A stretch of DNA of 64,000 bases from Clostridia bacterium (GCA_017411745.1 JAFQPM010000019.1:1-64000); one strand, 5' to 3'. Shown: positions 41,275 through 50,866, counted from the first letter of the stretch. A program made the numbers and translations. Notes: generated from the letters alone by a model not told the origin.

Positions 41275-42777
41275 TTAAAGAGAATATATCTCCGAGTACT
41301 TTTTCTCAAGATAGTCCGTATAGTAGCTCGGGTCGAATTCCTCTCCGAGAGCGTCGCGCAATAGAGCCGACGAGCCCTTAAGACAGCCGAATTTCCAGAT
41401 GTGCTCGCGATTCCATTCGTTAATGGGAGCAAAGTTGCCTTCAGAGAGACACTTTTCAACGTCTACGGTCTCCTTCATCTTGTGAAGCAGATGCGCACCG
41501 TACGCGCTGCCGAGTGCATAAGAGGGGAAGTATCCGATGCCGCCGCCCGACCAGTGACTGTCCTGAAGCACGCCGTGCTTGTCGTCGGGAACGTCGACAC
41601 CGAGATATTCCTTGTAGAGTCTGTTCCACTCGAGGGGAAGATCCTTGACCTCAAGCTCGCCCGACATCACTCTCTTTTCAAGCTCGTAGCGGACCATAAC
41701 GTGCAGGCAGTAGGTGACCTCGTCCGCCTCTGTTCTGATAAGCGAGGGGGTGACGAGATTGATCGCCTTGTAAAAATCGTCCGCAGTGTAGTCCTTAAGC
41801 TGTTCGGGGAAGCACCCCTGCGCCTTGGGGAAAACGTATCCTACGAATTCGCGGCTTCTGCCAAGCAGATTTTCGTAAAAACGGCTCTGACTTTCGTGAA
41901 TACCCATCGAAACGCCGCCGTCAAGCAAGGTATAGGCAAGATCGTCGGCGGAGTTCATATCGTAGAGCGCGTGACCGCCCTCGTGAATGACGCTGAACAT
42001 AGAAGACGAAAGATTCGACGTGTCGTAATTAGTGGTGATTCGAACGTCGTGGTGAGAGCCGATACTCGTCGTAAAGGGGTGCTCGGTCGTGCCAAGACCG
42101 CAGTGATCGAGATCGATGCCCATTATCTTCATCAGCTCGTACGAGAACTTTTCCTGCTCAAGCTCGCTGAAGTTTCCTTTTATGCAGGAGTCGTCGACCT
42201 GTTTTGCAGAGGATATCTTATTTATGAGAGGAATGATCTTTTCCTTGAGAGCAGAGAAGAACCTGTCACATTCGTCCATCGTCAAGCCCTCCTCGTATTT
42301 GTCGAGACAATAGTTGTAGGGGTGCTTTTCGGGGGCGCAGTAATTAGCAAATCTTTTCTGCGTGTCGAATATTTTTTCAAGCACGGGGCGGAAGAGCTCA
42401 AAGTTGCTCTCCTCCTTGGCTCTGTGCCAGACGTCGTCCGCTTCGACCATAAGCTCCTGATACGCGATATATTCGTCCATAGGGATCTTTTTCATTTCCT
42501 TTATGTCCTTGAGCGCAAGATAAACTGCGCGTGCGTCCTTTTCTCCAAGCTCGCCGCGGTGCTCGTCAAGATAAGAGAGCAGGGAGAGAGTGTCTTCGCT
42601 CGTCGAGAGCTTGTAGGTCTCCTCGCTGAGCACGGAGAGTGCGCGGGCGCGATTTTGAGCCGTGCCCTTGGGGGCGGTCGTTGCGCCGTCGTAATATATC
42701 AAGGACATAGCGTGATTATACGCGCTAAGCTTTGCCTGCCAGTTGTAAAACAGCTCGAGAGCTTCGGTTGTGTTCAT
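41275..42777 (-). CDS. M32-family metallocarboxypeptidase (Taq carboxypeptidase type)
   Basis: This 500-residue cytoplasmic zinc carboxypeptidase trims C-terminal residues. The active-site HEGGH is at 265-269 in SVIHEGGHALYD. The conserved block MGIHESQSRFYENLLGRS carries the third zinc ligand, and RTEADEVTYCLH is typical of M32. AAAGGAAAAG lies before the ATG, and a consensus promoter lies at 42816-42844. It is a single-gene unit. Confidence 0.95.
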   Translation of the reverse strand: MNTTEALELFYNWQAKLSAYNHAMSLIYYDGATTAPKGTAQNRARALSVLSEETYKLSTSEDTLSLLSYLDEHRGELGEKDARAVYLALKDIKEMKKIPMDEYIAYQELMVEADDVWHRAKEESNFELFRPVLEKIFDTQKRFANYCAPEKHPYNYCLDKYEEGLTMDECDRFFSALKEKIIPLINKISSAKQVDDSCIKGNFSELEQEKFSYELMKIMGIDLDHCGLGTTEHPFTTSIGSHHDVRITTNYDTSNLSSSMFSVIHEGGHALYDMNSADDLAYTLLDGGVSMGIHESQSRFYENLLGRSREFVGYVFPKAQGCFPEQLKDYTADDFYKAINLVTPSLIRTEADEVTYCLHVMVRYELEKRVMSGELEVKDLPLEWNRLYKEYLGVDVPDDKHGVLQDSHWSGGGIGYFPSYALGSAYGAHLLHKMKETVDVEKCLSEGNFAPINEWNREHIWKFGCLKGSSALLRDALGEEFDPSYYTDYLEKKYSEIYSL

Positions 42778-42815
42778 ATTTCTTTTCCTTTCGAAGATAT
42801 AACTTTAATGATATC

Positions 42816-42844
42816 AGTATATCACGGAAGTGCCGATGTGTCAA
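42816..42844 (-). promoter_or_regulatory. Promoter of the M32 carboxypeptidase gene
   Basis: On the minus strand TTGACA (42844-42839) and TATACT (42821-42816) are 17 bases apart. Confidence 0.8.
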
Positions 42845-42974
42845 GGGGCTGCATCGTTTCTTGCGGTCTCAAAAATAATTCCCAACTCGGAAGAAAACAC
42901 TTGCCCAAAAATCTCCAAAGGACGACTCGATAAACAAATTTTTCCGATTTAAGAAAAAATATTCAAAAAACCTC

Positions 42975-43003
42975 TTGACAAACGCTTTTGCTCGGTGTAT
43001 AAT
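42975..43003 (+). promoter_or_regulatory. recA promoter
   Basis: TTGACA (42975-42980) and TATAAT (42998-43003) are 17 bases apart. Transcription would start near 43010, giving a leader of about 150 bases. Confidence 0.85.
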
Positions 43004-43043
43004 AGTTCCATAAGATAACCTATACACATATCTCACAAAAGAA

Positions 43044-43162
43044 GAACAGCGTGAAGGTGACTTATTTTTACAGGAAATTCAACTGCTTCACGCGCGAATT
43101 TTGCCGAAGCAAAATTCATCAATTACAATTTGTTCCGCCGCGGCGGAGGAATGGAGAATATT
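43044..43162 (+). promoter_or_regulatory. Structured leader, copy B, before recA
   Basis: GAACAGCGTGAAGG starts the element. P1 pairs GCGTGAAG (43049-43056) with CTTCACGC (43086-43093). P2 pairs GAATTTTGC (43096-43104) with GCAAAATTC (43109-43117). P3 pairs CCGCC (43135-43139) with GGCGG (43142-43146). GGAATGGAG and the recA ATG follow. Order, arms and the single-stranded ATTACNATTTGT linker match copy A at 2291-2413, whereas the P1 and P2 loops differ in length and sequence. Confidence 0.75.
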
Positions 43163-44269
43163 ATGGCAACAAAAAAAGCACTTCCCAAGGTAAGCGAAAT
43201 TCAGGATAAGGAAGATAAAAAAAGAGCGCTGAGCACCGCTATGGCTCAGATCGAGCGTGAATTCGGCGCGGGCGCAATTATGAAGCTCGGCGAGAACTCT
43301 CACATGGAGGTCCAGGCGGTGTCTACGGGCTCACTCTCTCTTGACCTCGCTCTCGGCATCGGCGGTGTTCCGAGAGGAAGAATAATCGAGATCTTCGGTC
43401 CCGAATCCTCGGGTAAGACCACCGTTGCTCTGCATATAATCGCAGAGGTTCAGAAGGCGGGCGGAGAAGCGGCGTTTATCGATGCGGAGCATGCGCTCGA
43501 CCCCGTTTACGCCAAGGCTCTCGGCGTTGATATAGCAAATCTGCTCGTTTCCCAGCCCGATTGCGGTGAGGACGCGCTCTCTATCACCGAGTCGCTCGTG
43601 CGCTCGGGGGCTATCGACGTGGTCGTAGTCGACTCGGTTGCCGCACTCGTTCCCAAGCAGGAGATCGACGGCGATATGGGTCAGTCCAACGTCGGCGTGC
43701 AGGCTCGCCTTATGTCGCAGGCAATGAGAAAGCTCGCGGCGGTAATTTCCAAGAGCAACTGCGTAGTCGTGTTCATCAACCAGCTTCGTGAGAAGGTCGG
43801 CGTTATCTACGGAAACCCCGAGACCACCACGGGCGGTCGCGCGCTCAAGTTCTACGCATCGGTCAGAATCGACATCAGAAAGACCGAGCAGCTCAAGAAC
43901 GGCACCGATATCTACGGAAACAGAGTCAAATGCAAGATCGTCAAGAACAAGGTCGCTCCTCCTTTCCGCGTAGCCGAATTCGACATCCTTTACGGCAAGG
44001 GAATCTCGCGAGTTGGCGAGGTGCTTGACTTCGCTATCATGTTTGATATTATCAAGAAGAGTGGCTCTTGGTTCTCCTACGACGGCAACAGACTCGCGCA
44101 GGGCAAGGAAAACGTCAAAAAGCTCCTCGAGGACAATCCCGAATTCTGTGCCGAGATAGAGGCAAAGGTAAGGGAATTGAACGCAGGCGGCGTTATGAAT
44201 GAAGAAGAATTCGAGCTCGACAACGACGAGGACGATTTCGACATTCGCACGATGGAAGACGATGAGTGA
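43163..44269 (+). CDS. recA: Recombinase RecA
   Basis: RecA drives homologous recombination and the SOS response. The 368-residue protein has Walker A GPESSGKT (79-86) and MAW-type block [19 protein letters not shown]1 is near [20 protein letters not shown] in parts, L2 is near [16 protein letters not shown], and the tail is acidic (DNDEDDFD). The ATG at 43163 follows the GGAATGGAG site of the structured leader; the longer frame reads the leader and is rejected. It overlaps recX by 8 bases. Regulation through the leader is likely because no SOS box is visible. Confidence 0.97.
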   Translation: MATKKALPKVSEIQDKEDKKRALSTAMAQIEREFGAGAIMKLGENSHMEVQAVSTGSLSLDLALGIGGVPRGRIIEIFGPESSGKTTVALHIIAEVQKAGGEAAFIDAEHALDPVYAKALGVDIANLLVSQPDCGEDALSITESLVRSGAIDVVVVDSVAALVPKQEIDGDMGQSNVGVQARLMSQAMRKLAAVISKSNCVVVFINQLREKVGVIYGNPETTTGGRALKFYASVRIDIRKTEQLKNGTDIYGNRVKCKIVKNKVAPPFRVAEFDILYGKGISRVGEVLDFAIMFDIIKKSGSWFSYDGNRLAQGKENVKKLLEDNPEFCAEIEAKVRELNAGGVMNEEEFELDNDEDDFDIRTMEDDE

Positions 44270-44996
44270 TAAGCTCACCTTCGGCAGAGATATAAACGAA
44301 TTTCTCCGTTCTCACGGCGCGCCGCGCACCGAAACCGCGGATTCAGACAACGGCAATGGATATGGCATCCGCTTGCTTTCGGCAAAGCCGTCGGGCGACG
44401 AAAGAGTTATTCTCGCAATATCGGTCAGCAACCCGTCAGGCAGCGAGGAGACCGAAATGGTACTCCTGACCGAGCATTTTCGGGAAATGGGTCTGTCGGT
44501 CGGCATACTTGATGCGGAGATCATGCCCGAGCTTGAATATTGGTCAGAGGTCGCACGGGCGTACTTTTCGGCGTGCTCATCCTTTGCATATACGCCATCC
44601 TCGCTCTCAACTCTCAGAAAAAAGCTGATACAGAAGGGCTTTTCCAAGGACGTAGCGTCCGATGCAATAGCCTCGGTCAAGTCTCGCGGATTTGTCGATG
44701 AGGGGCAGATCGCCCTGCGCCGCGCACAGCTTTGCGTCGATAAAAAGTGGGGCAGATCGCGCGTCTTGATGAAGCTTCGCGAGGAGGGCTTTGATGAGGA
44801 TTCGCTCGGAGAAGCAAGAAAATTTCTCGCCACGGTCAATTTTGCAGAGAATTGCGCCGCCTTGATAAAGCGCAAATTCGGCAATATCCCCGATGACCGA
44901 CACGAAAGAGAGCTTATGTGCGCATCCTTATCCCGAATGGGATACTCGGCGACGGAGATCCGCGCCGCGCATGAAATAGTCAAAAAACAGTCTTGA
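44262..44996 (+). CDS. recX: Regulatory protein RecX
   Basis: RecX modulates RecA filaments. The 244-residue protein has the typical three-helix repeats in its second half: [33 protein letters not shown] in parts, [22 protein letters not shown], and [24 protein letters not shown]. The first 100 residues are a divergent N-terminal extension. The start was placed at 44262 ([10 protein letters not shown]), overlapping the recA stop, so translation is coupled. Confidence 0.9.
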   Translation: MSDKLTFGRDINEFLRSHGAPRTETADSDNGNGYGIRLLSAKPSGDERVILAISVSNPSGSEETEMVLLTEHFREMGLSVGILDAEIMPELEYWSEVARAYFSACSSFAYTPSSLSTLRKKLIQKGFSKDVASDAIASVKSRGFVDEGQIALRRAQLCVDKKWGRSRVLMKLREEGFDEDSLGEARKFLATVNFAENCAALIKRKFGNIPDDRHERELMCASLSRMGYSATEIRAAHEIVKKQS

Positions 44997-45096
44997 AAGC
45001 ATAAAACGAGGAAGGGCGTGGACTACCTTTCCTCTTTTTTTATCCTGTTTTTCACTAAAATGATTGCGCGAAAAAGGAATTTTGCCCCCACTCTTA

Positions 45097-45125
45097 TTGA
45101 CAAATACGATTGGCTGTGATACAAT
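45097..45125 (+). promoter_or_regulatory. Promoter of the GH2 gene
   Basis: TTGACA (45097-45102) and TACAAT (45120-45125) are 17 bases apart. Confidence 0.8.
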
Positions 45126-45165
45126 AAAATCAGTAACAAATCAAACCGATAAAGGAGTAACAAGA

Positions 45166-46905
45166 ATGTTAAATAACAGTATTCCGCGTCCCGAATATCC
45201 GCGCCCCCAGATGAAGCGCGCCGAGTGGATAAACCTCAACGGCGAATGGGATTATTCAACCGACAAGTCCAAGTCGGGTATGGATAGAAACCTCTTCAAC
45301 GGTGTAGGATTCGACGAAAAGATCATAGTTCCTTTCTGCCGCGAAAGTGAGCTTTCGGGCATCGGCGATAAGGATTTTTGCGCGGCGGTCTGGTATAAAA
45401 AGCAGATCACCCTGCCTGACGGCTGGCTTGACGAGAAAAAGGACGTCGTTCTCAATATCGGCGCCTGCGATTATGATACGGACGTCTGGGTAAACGGTCA
45501 GCATATCGGCAATCACCGCGGCGGATACGTTTCGTTCTCATTTGTAATAACCGAAGCGCTTACAAGCGGAGAAAATACTATCGTTATCAAGGCCGAGGAC
45601 GATACCCGTGACGAAAGACAGCCTACGGGTAAGCAAAGCTTCAGACACGAGTCCTTCGGTTGCTTGTATACGCGTACCACGGGCATCTGGCAGACCGTAT
45701 GGCTCGAGTCCGTTCCCAAGATCAGAATTTCGAATATGAAATATTATCCCTGCCTTGAAAAACAGACCCTTTTTGCCGAGATCTACTCGGAAGGCGTCGC
45801 AAGCGGCAGAGTAGTTCATGCAAAGGCAAGTTATAACGGTAAATTCATGGGAGAGGCAAGCGCGCCCGTTAAAAATCACGTCGCAAGGCTTGAGATCAAG
45901 CTCGACGAGCTTTATCTCTGGGAAGTCGGAGAGGGAAGACTTTACGATATCGAGCTGACGCTCGGCGACGATAAGGTCACCTCGTATTTCGGTATGCGCG
46001 AGGTCGAATGCAGAGACGGTATCATGTACCTCAACGGTAAAGCAGTATTTCAGCGCCTTATTCTCGATCAGGGCTTCTATCCCGACGGAATCTACACCGC
46101 GCCCACGCTTGAGGTTTTGAAAAACGACGTTGATATGTCGATGGCGCTTGGATTCAACGGCGCAAGACTTCACGAAAAGGTCTTCGAGCCGCTTTTCCTT
46201 GAGCATTGTGACAAACGCGGATACATCGTCTGGGGCGAGCACGCCAACTGGGGTATGACGCACGTTGGAGATTTTCCTTTTGCCGACTTTATGATGGAGT
46301 GGCAGGAGGTATTGGAAAGAGATTTCAACCACCCCGCCATTATCGGTTGGTGTCCTCTTAACGAAACTCCGCTTTCCGATCACTTTGATCGCCGCTTCTC
46401 CGAAAAGCTTGCCTCGCTGACGAGAGCGTACGATAACACCCGTATGTATATCGACGCGTCGGGCTGGTATCATTATCCGGGCGTCACCGATATAATGGAT
46501 TGCCACGATTACGAGCAGGATCCCGAGAAATTCAAGGCGAAGTTCGACGTTCTTGAAAATGGCGAGCAGTATAATATCCACTACGTATACAATAACAAGG
46601 AGCACGATTATTGGTCGACTCCTACCTTTGTTAGCGAATACGGCGGTATCTTCTGGTTTGAGAACGGCGTGCCGGACGGTTGGGGCTACGGTCTGCCGCC
46701 CGAAACCGAGGAGGAGTTCAAGGCTCGCTTCAAGGGACTGACCGAGGCTTTGCTCTTTAACTCGAAGATGGGTGGACTTTGCTACACCCAGCTGACTGAC
46801 GTCGAGCAGGAGCAAAACGGCTTCTATGCATACGACCGAAAGGCAAAATTCGATTGCGAATTCTTCCGTTCCGTCCTGACCCAAAAGGCAAAAATAGAAG
46901 AATAA
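45166..46905 (+). CDS. Glycoside hydrolase family 2 protein (beta-galactosidase/glucuronidase type)
   Basis: This 579-residue retaining glycosidase has a jelly-roll sugar-binding domain (about 15-185), an immunoglobulin-like domain (about 185-280) and a TIM barrel. The acid/base Glu400 is in GWCPLNETPLSD, and the nucleophile Glu491 is in TFVSEYGGIFWF. It is shorter than LacZ and lacks its C-terminal domains. No signal peptide is present, so it acts on imported sugars; which sugar cannot be read from sequence. AAAGGAGTAACAAG precedes the ATG at 45166; the earlier in-frame ATG lies upstream of the promoter and is rejected. Confidence 0.93.
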   Translation: MLNNSIPRPEYPRPQMKRAEWINLNGEWDYSTDKSKSGMDRNLFNGVGFDEKIIVPFCRESELSGIGDKDFCAAVWYKKQITLPDGWLDEKKDVVLNIGACDYDTDVWVNGQHIGNHRGGYVSFSFVITEALTSGENTIVIKAEDDTRDERQPTGKQSFRHESFGCLYTRTTGIWQTVWLESVPKIRISNMKYYPCLEKQTLFAEIYSEGVASGRVVHAKASYNGKFMGEASAPVKNHVARLEIKLDELYLWEVGEGRLYDIELTLGDDKVTSYFGMREVECRDGIMYLNGKAVFQRLILDQGFYPDGIYTAPTLEVLKNDVDMSMALGFNGARLHEKVFEPLFLEHCDKRGYIVWGEHANWGMTHVGDFPFADFMMEWQEVLERDFNHPAIIGWCPLNETPLSDHFDRRFSEKLASLTRAYDNTRMYIDASGWYHYPGVTDIMDCHDYEQDPEKFKAKFDVLENGEQYNIHYVYNNKEHDYWSTPTFVSEYGGIFWFENGVPDGWGYGLPPETEEEFKARFKGLTEALLFNSKMGGLCYTQLTDVEQEQNGFYAYDRKAKFDCEFFRSVLTQKAKIEE

Positions 46906-46913
46906 CAAAAAAT

Positions 46914-46939
46914 CACCGCGCGGATTTTTCCGCGCGGTG
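46914..46939. terminator. Bidirectional terminator between GH2 and esterase genes
   Basis: CACCGCGCGGA (46914-46924) pairs with TCCGCGCGGTG (46929-46939), with a 4-base T loop. Confidence 0.85.
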
Positions 46940-46946
46940 TTCTGTT

Positions 46947-47822
46947 TTATTTCTTTTCAAAGGGGCATTCAAGCAGCCAGTGGATCGACATACGAAGCCA
47001 ATCTGCTGCATAGGGATCGACAAGATCGTCTCTTTGAGACCAGGTCTCCTTGTTGCAAAGGGACATGCCGTGAGGACCGTTGTTGTAAATATGCATTTCA
47101 AAAGGTATCTTATATTGGTGGAGCTTGCTTGAATAGATAAGGGAATTCTGAACGTTTACGCAATCATCCTGTACGGTGTGCCAGAGAAACGCGGGGGAGG
47201 TTTTTTCGTCTACCATGCTTTCGGGCGAAAAACGGGACATACCCTCCTCGTCAAGCACCATTCCGTTCTCGTCCTTGGGAAAGACGTCGGACTCGGTCGG
47301 CATACCGTTGAGCACCCACATAGTTCCCGTGTGTCTGTATTTTGCATCGCTTGTCAGTACGGCGTAGCAGAGAATAGTTGAGGTAGGCTTGCAGATCTCG
47401 GGATCAGCGCCGCCAAGATGCGCCACGACCTCGGGAGAATGCCAAGCACAGCCGGTCCAAGCGGCAAGGTGACCGCCCGCGGAAAATCCGATTATAGAAA
47501 CGTACTTGGGGTCAACGTAAAGCTCGTCGCAGTGCTCTCGGATGTATTTGATCGCAAGGCATGCCTCGATGAGAGGAGAATAATTGTTTGCCGCATTCTG
47601 AAGGATAGAGTAGCGGAGAACGAAAACGTTAAGTCCCGCGGCAAAATACTGCAGGGCTATCGGCTCGGCCTCTCTTTCCGACAAAAATCCGTATCCGCCT
47701 CCGGGGCAGACGACTATTGCCTTTCTTTTGCCGATGGTAAGCTCGTCGTGATAATCGTGAATATACGCCTCAATTCTCGCGTCAGGGAACTGCTCGACGT
47801 GGTTTATGTGCTTGTAGATCAT
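46947..47822 (-). CDS. Alpha/beta hydrolase, BD-FAE/acetyl-esterase-like
   Basis: This 291-residue cytoplasmic serine esterase has an oxyanion region CPGGGYGFLSEREAEP (HGGG-like, about 39-54), a nucleophile elbow GFSAGGHLAAW and a His in NGPHGMSL. The Asp is probably in TVQDDCVNV. The layout matches xylan or feruloyl/acetyl esterases such as AxeA1 and BD-FAE. It is convergent with the GH2 gene, which supports a plant-fibre role. GGAAG lies before the ATG and a promoter is at 47857-47885. Confidence 0.88.
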   Translation of the reverse strand: MIYKHINHVEQFPDARIEAYIHDYHDELTIGKRKAIVVCPGGGYGFLSEREAEPIALQYFAAGLNVFVLRYSILQNAANNYSPLIEACLAIKYIREHCDELYVDPKYVSIIGFSAGGHLAAWTGCAWHSPEVVAHLGGADPEICKPTSTILCYAVLTSDAKYRHTGTMWVLNGMPTESDVFPKDENGMVLDEEGMSRFSPESMVDEKTSPAFLWHTVQDDCVNVQNSLIYSSKLHQYKIPFEMHIYNNGPHGMSLCNKETWSQRDDLVDPYAADWLRMSIHWLLECPFEKK

Positions 47823-47856
47823 TTGTTCAACTTCCTTTCGTGAAGACTACATATAG

Positions 47857-47885
47857 ATTTTACCACAAACTGCCGTAAATGTCAA
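47857..47885 (-). promoter_or_regulatory. Promoter of the esterase gene
   Basis: On the minus strand TTGACA (47885-47880) and TAAAAT (47862-47857) are 17 bases apart. Confidence 0.75.
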
Positions 47886-47976
47886 TACGATGAATAGGAT
47901 GACCGTGTAAAAATCTTCCTCCGAGTGAAAGAGTCGGGCGACAAGCCCGAAAACGACGTTTTTTGATATTTTTGTC

Positions 47977-47994
47977 AATTTAGCTTGCTAAATT
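47977..47994 (+). promoter_or_regulatory. Operator-like palindrome upstream of aroF
   Basis: AATTTAGC-TT-GCTAAATT is a perfect 18-bp palindrome about 40 bases before a TATAAT (48032-48037) and 92 bases before the aroF start. A hairpin TCGGGC/GCCCGA lies at 47934-47950. The size and place fit a repressor site. Confidence 0.5.
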
Positions 47995-48085
47995 AATATG
48001 CAGTTCACATATTGGTGATAGAATACGAGATTATAATGGGAATGCGCTTGGAGCAAAGTCCTATCGCATAATTCAGGAGAAATTT

Positions 48086-49108
48086 ATGGAATTTGTAAGA
48101 AAATTACCTCTGCCCAAGGAGATCAGAGAGCAGTATCCCTTGAGTGCGGAAAGCACAAAAAGAAAAATAGAATTTGACCGCGAGGTCGCCAAGATCTTCA
48201 GCGGCGAATCAAGCAAAAAGCTGCTTGTCATCGGTCCCTGCTCGGCAGACAATGAGGATTCGGTAATGGACTACGTTACCCGACTTGCGCGTGTCAGCGA
48301 AAAGGTGTCTGATAAGATCGTTGTTATCCCCCGAGTTTACACGAATAAGCCGAGAACTACGGGCGACGGCTATAAGGGAATGCTCCATCAGCCCGATCCC
48401 AATAAGGATTCGGATATGCTCGCGGGCATTATCGCGATAAGACATCTCCATAAGAGAGTTATCGAGCAGACGGGAATGTTCACCGCCGACGAGATGCTAT
48501 ATCCCGAGAACTATCAGTACCTTTACGATCTGCTTTCCTACGTTGCTATCGGCGCGCGTTCGGTTGAAAATCAGCAGCACAGACTCGTATCAAGCGGTAT
48601 AGAGATCCCCGTAGGTATGAAAAACCCCACGGGCGGTGATATTTCGGTCATGCTCAACTCGATAATGGCGGCACAGCACCCGCACACCTTCCTCTATCGC
48701 GGCTGGGAGGTCAAGTCGTCAGGCAATCCCTACGCCCACGCAATATTGCGCGGATACGTAAATAAGCACGGCGAATCTCTGCCCAACTATCATTACGAGG
48801 ACATCGAGCATTTGTGCAAGGAATATGACAAGAGAGCGCTCGTCAATCCCGCGCTCATCGTCGACTGTAACCACGCAAACTCGGGCAAGAAGTATAAAGA
48901 GCAGGTGAGAATCGCAAAGGAAGTGCTCCACTCCTGTGCCCTTAATCCCGAGATTGCGGGGATCTTCAAGGGCTTTATGATCGAAAGCTACATCGAGGAG
49001 GGCAACCAGAAGATCGGCGAGGGAATTTACGGTAAGTCGATAACCGATGCTTGTCTCGGCTGGGACGATACCGAAAGATTCATTTACTATATGGCAGAAA
49101 GGCTTTAA
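48086..49108 (+). CDS. aroF: 3-deoxy-7-phosphoheptulonate synthase (DAHP synthase, AroG-like class I)
   Basis: This is the first enzyme of the shikimate pathway: erythrose-4-phosphate plus phosphoenolpyruvate. The 340-residue protein has VIGPCSADNEDSVMDYV, PRVYTNKPRTTGDGYKGMLHQPDP, ARSVENQQHR, VGMKNPTGGD and the metal-binding DCNHANSGK. It belongs to the type I alpha group, whose relatives are feedback inhibited by an aromatic amino acid. Which one acts here is unknown. CAGGAGAAATT precedes the ATG. No other aro gene is adjacent. Confidence 0.95.
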   Translation: MEFVRKLPLPKEIREQYPLSAESTKRKIEFDREVAKIFSGESSKKLLVIGPCSADNEDSVMDYVTRLARVSEKVSDKIVVIPRVYTNKPRTTGDGYKGMLHQPDPNKDSDMLAGIIAIRHLHKRVIEQTGMFTADEMLYPENYQYLYDLLSYVAIGARSVENQQHRLVSSGIEIPVGMKNPTGGDISVMLNSIMAAQHPHTFLYRGWEVKSSGNPYAHAILRGYVNKHGESLPNYHYEDIEHLCKEYDKRALVNPALIVDCNHANSGKKYKEQVRIAKEVLHSCALNPEIAGIFKGFMIESYIEEGNQKIGEGIYGKSITDACLGWDDTERFIYYMAERL

Positions 49109-49149
49109 TGCGCTCAATAAAGAAATTGCGCTAAAAGTGGCGAGTAAAA

Positions 49150-49872
49150 ATGCTACGATTTATCTACGTCATAATACTTCGTATATTTTCAATAATGTAT
49201 TTCGTTCCGAAAATGGCGTACTATGCAAAACACCCCGAGAAATATTCGGAGCAGGATTGCTATGCGCTTGCCCGTACCGTTATCGGTAAGGTCAAAAAGA
49301 CTGCCAGGGTGACGACCGAGTATTACGGACTTGAAAATCTTCCCGACGGCGACGAGGGTTACATTATGTTTTCAAATCATCAAGGAAAATACGATGCGGT
49401 TGGAATATTGAACGGACATGACCGTCCTTGCACAGTGCTTATGGACGAAAAAAGGTCAAAAATGTTTATATCCAAGCAGTTTGTAGACCTTTTGCACGGT
49501 CAGCGAATATCAAGGACCGACCCCATAATGCAGGTCAAAACCTTGAGAGATATGGCAAGGGAAGTTGCCGAGGGGAAAAGAGTATATCTCGTATTTCCTG
49601 AGGGAAGATACAGAAAAGATCAAGACAACGTGACCAATGAATTCAAGCGTGGTTGCTTTCTGTGCGCCCAAAGGGCAAAATGCCCGATAGTGCCCGTCGC
49701 TATCATAGATTCATATAAACCGTTTGGAGTCAATTCGCTTAAGAGAGTTACGACAAAGGTAGTCTTTCTTCCTTCGATACCGTATGCGGAGTATAGTGAT
49801 ATGAAGACCGCAGAGATATCCGATATGGTGAAATCTCAAATAGACGAGACCATAAAAAAATATACGGCTTAA
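49150..49872 (+). CDS. 1-acyl-glycerol-3-phosphate acyltransferase-like protein (PlsC family)
   Basis: This 240-residue membrane-associated acyltransferase starts with a hydrophobic helix (about 3-25). Its catalytic NHX4D motif reads NHQGKYD (76-82), and the phosphate-binding block is FPEGRYRK (about 149-156). It probably makes phosphatidate or acylates another lysophospholipid. The ribosome site is weak (GTGGCGAG). It lies 41 bases after aroF and may be co-transcribed. A terminator follows at 49877. Confidence 0.88.
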   Translation: MLRFIYVIILRIFSIMYFVPKMAYYAKHPEKYSEQDCYALARTVIGKVKKTARVTTEYYGLENLPDGDEGYIMFSNHQGKYDAVGILNGHDRPCTVLMDEKRSKMFISKQFVDLLHGQRISRTDPIMQVKTLRDMAREVAEGKRVYLVFPEGRYRKDQDNVTNEFKRGCFLCAQRAKCPIVPVAIIDSYKPFGVNSLKRVTTKVVFLPSIPYAEYSDMKTAEISDMVKSQIDETIKKYTA

Positions 49873-49876
49873 AAAA

Positions 49877-49906
49877 TGCGCGGAATCGAAAGATTTCGCG
49901 TGTTTT
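49877..49906 (+). terminator. Terminator after the PlsC-like gene
   Basis: GCGCGGAATC pairs with GATTTCGCGT over a GAAA loop (one mismatch), followed by T7-8. Confidence 0.8.
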
Positions 49907-50003
49907 TTTGTAAAAAAGAGCAAAAAATTACAAAAACCTCTTTCCAAAAACACGATTTTCTGATATACTGTATAGTAGTATTGCAAGGAGAGGAAAGTGA
50001 AAT

Positions 50004-50807
50004 ATGACCGCTGAGAAAATAAGAGCAAGGCTTAAAGAAAACGGAATAGAGAATGACTATATAGAGACCAAGCTGCTTATAGAGGAGTTCTGCGGCGAAT
50101 ATTCCGAAGACAAGGACTACGATTCCCCTCGCCTTGCCGAAGCGGTCGAAAAAAGATGCGCTCGCTATCCTATACAGTATATCATCGGAAAATGGTGGTT
50201 TTGTAGATGCGAATTTGAGGTCAATGAAAATTGCCTCGTTCCAAGACCCGACACCGAGCTTACGGTTGAGACCGCAGTAAAGCTACTGCCCCGAAACGCA
50301 AGCTTTGCCGATCTCTGCACGGGAAGCGGGTGCATAGCGATCTCGATACTGGACCTTCGATCAGACACGAGAGCAGATGCTTACGAGCTTTATCCGAAAA
50401 CTCTCGAGCTGGCAAAGAAAAACGCCGCAAAAAACAAGGTCTCGGAACGTTTTTCGGGAATCCTTGGCGATGTGCTCTCTCCCGATCTGCTTGAGGACAA
50501 AAAATATGCAGCGATCATCTCAAACCCCCCGTATATCAGAACCGACGTCATTGATACACTCGAAGCAGAGGTCAAGCAAGAGCCGCGCGCGGCACTTGAC
50601 GGAGGCGAGGACGGTCTTATCTTCTATCGCACGATAGTAAATAATTTTGCGAAAAATCTCGACGAAAACGGTGTTTTCATCTTCGAGATCGGTTACGACC
50701 AAGCCGATGACCTAAAAAAAATAGCCGATCAGTCGGGCTTATCCTGCGAGATCAAAAAAGACCTCGGCGGATGCGACCGCGTGGCAATACTTCGCAAAAA
50801 CGATTGA
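50004..50807 (+). CDS. prmC: Release factor glutamine methyltransferase
   Basis: PrmC methylates the GGQ glutamine of RF1 and RF2. The 267-residue protein has an N-terminal helical domain, QYIIGKWWFCRCEFEVNENCLVPRPDTE in parts, SAM motif I FADLCTGSGCIAISIL (101-116), and the catalytic NPPY (174-177). GKW replaces the usual G.. F/W block with a doubled Trp. CAAGGAGAGGAAAGTG precedes the ATG, and TATACT at 49964-49969 is a likely -10. The prfB substrate gene lies 33 kb away. Confidence 0.94.
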   Translation: MTAEKIRARLKENGIENDYIETKLLIEEFCGEYSEDKDYDSPRLAEAVEKRCARYPIQYIIGKWWFCRCEFEVNENCLVPRPDTELTVETAVKLLPRNASFADLCTGSGCIAISILDLRSDTRADAYELYPKTLELAKKNAAKNKVSERFSGILGDVLSPDLLEDKKYAAIISNPPYIRTDVIDTLEAEVKQEPRAALDGGEDGLIFYRTIVNNFAKNLDENGVFIFEIGYDQADDLKKIADQSGLSCEIKKDLGGCDRVAILRKND

Positions 50808-50866
50808 CGAGTACTGCCGATTCAGCATAAACTTAAACAGAAATCAACGAAAAACGGAGCATAGAT

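Larger units (their letters stand above)
42778..43162. other. Divergent region between the M32 gene and recA
   Basis: The 385-bp gap holds a minus promoter (42816-42844), the recA promoter (42975-43003) and the structured recA leader (43044-43162). The stretch 42850-42970 shows no gene. I looked for a LexA-type SOS box around the recA promoter and saw none. Confidence 0.7.

Noticed and set aside
42960..43040. LexA/SOS box at recA
   Set aside because: No GAAC-N4-GTTC or related palindrome was seen around the promoter. The GAACAG at 43044 belongs to the structured leader.
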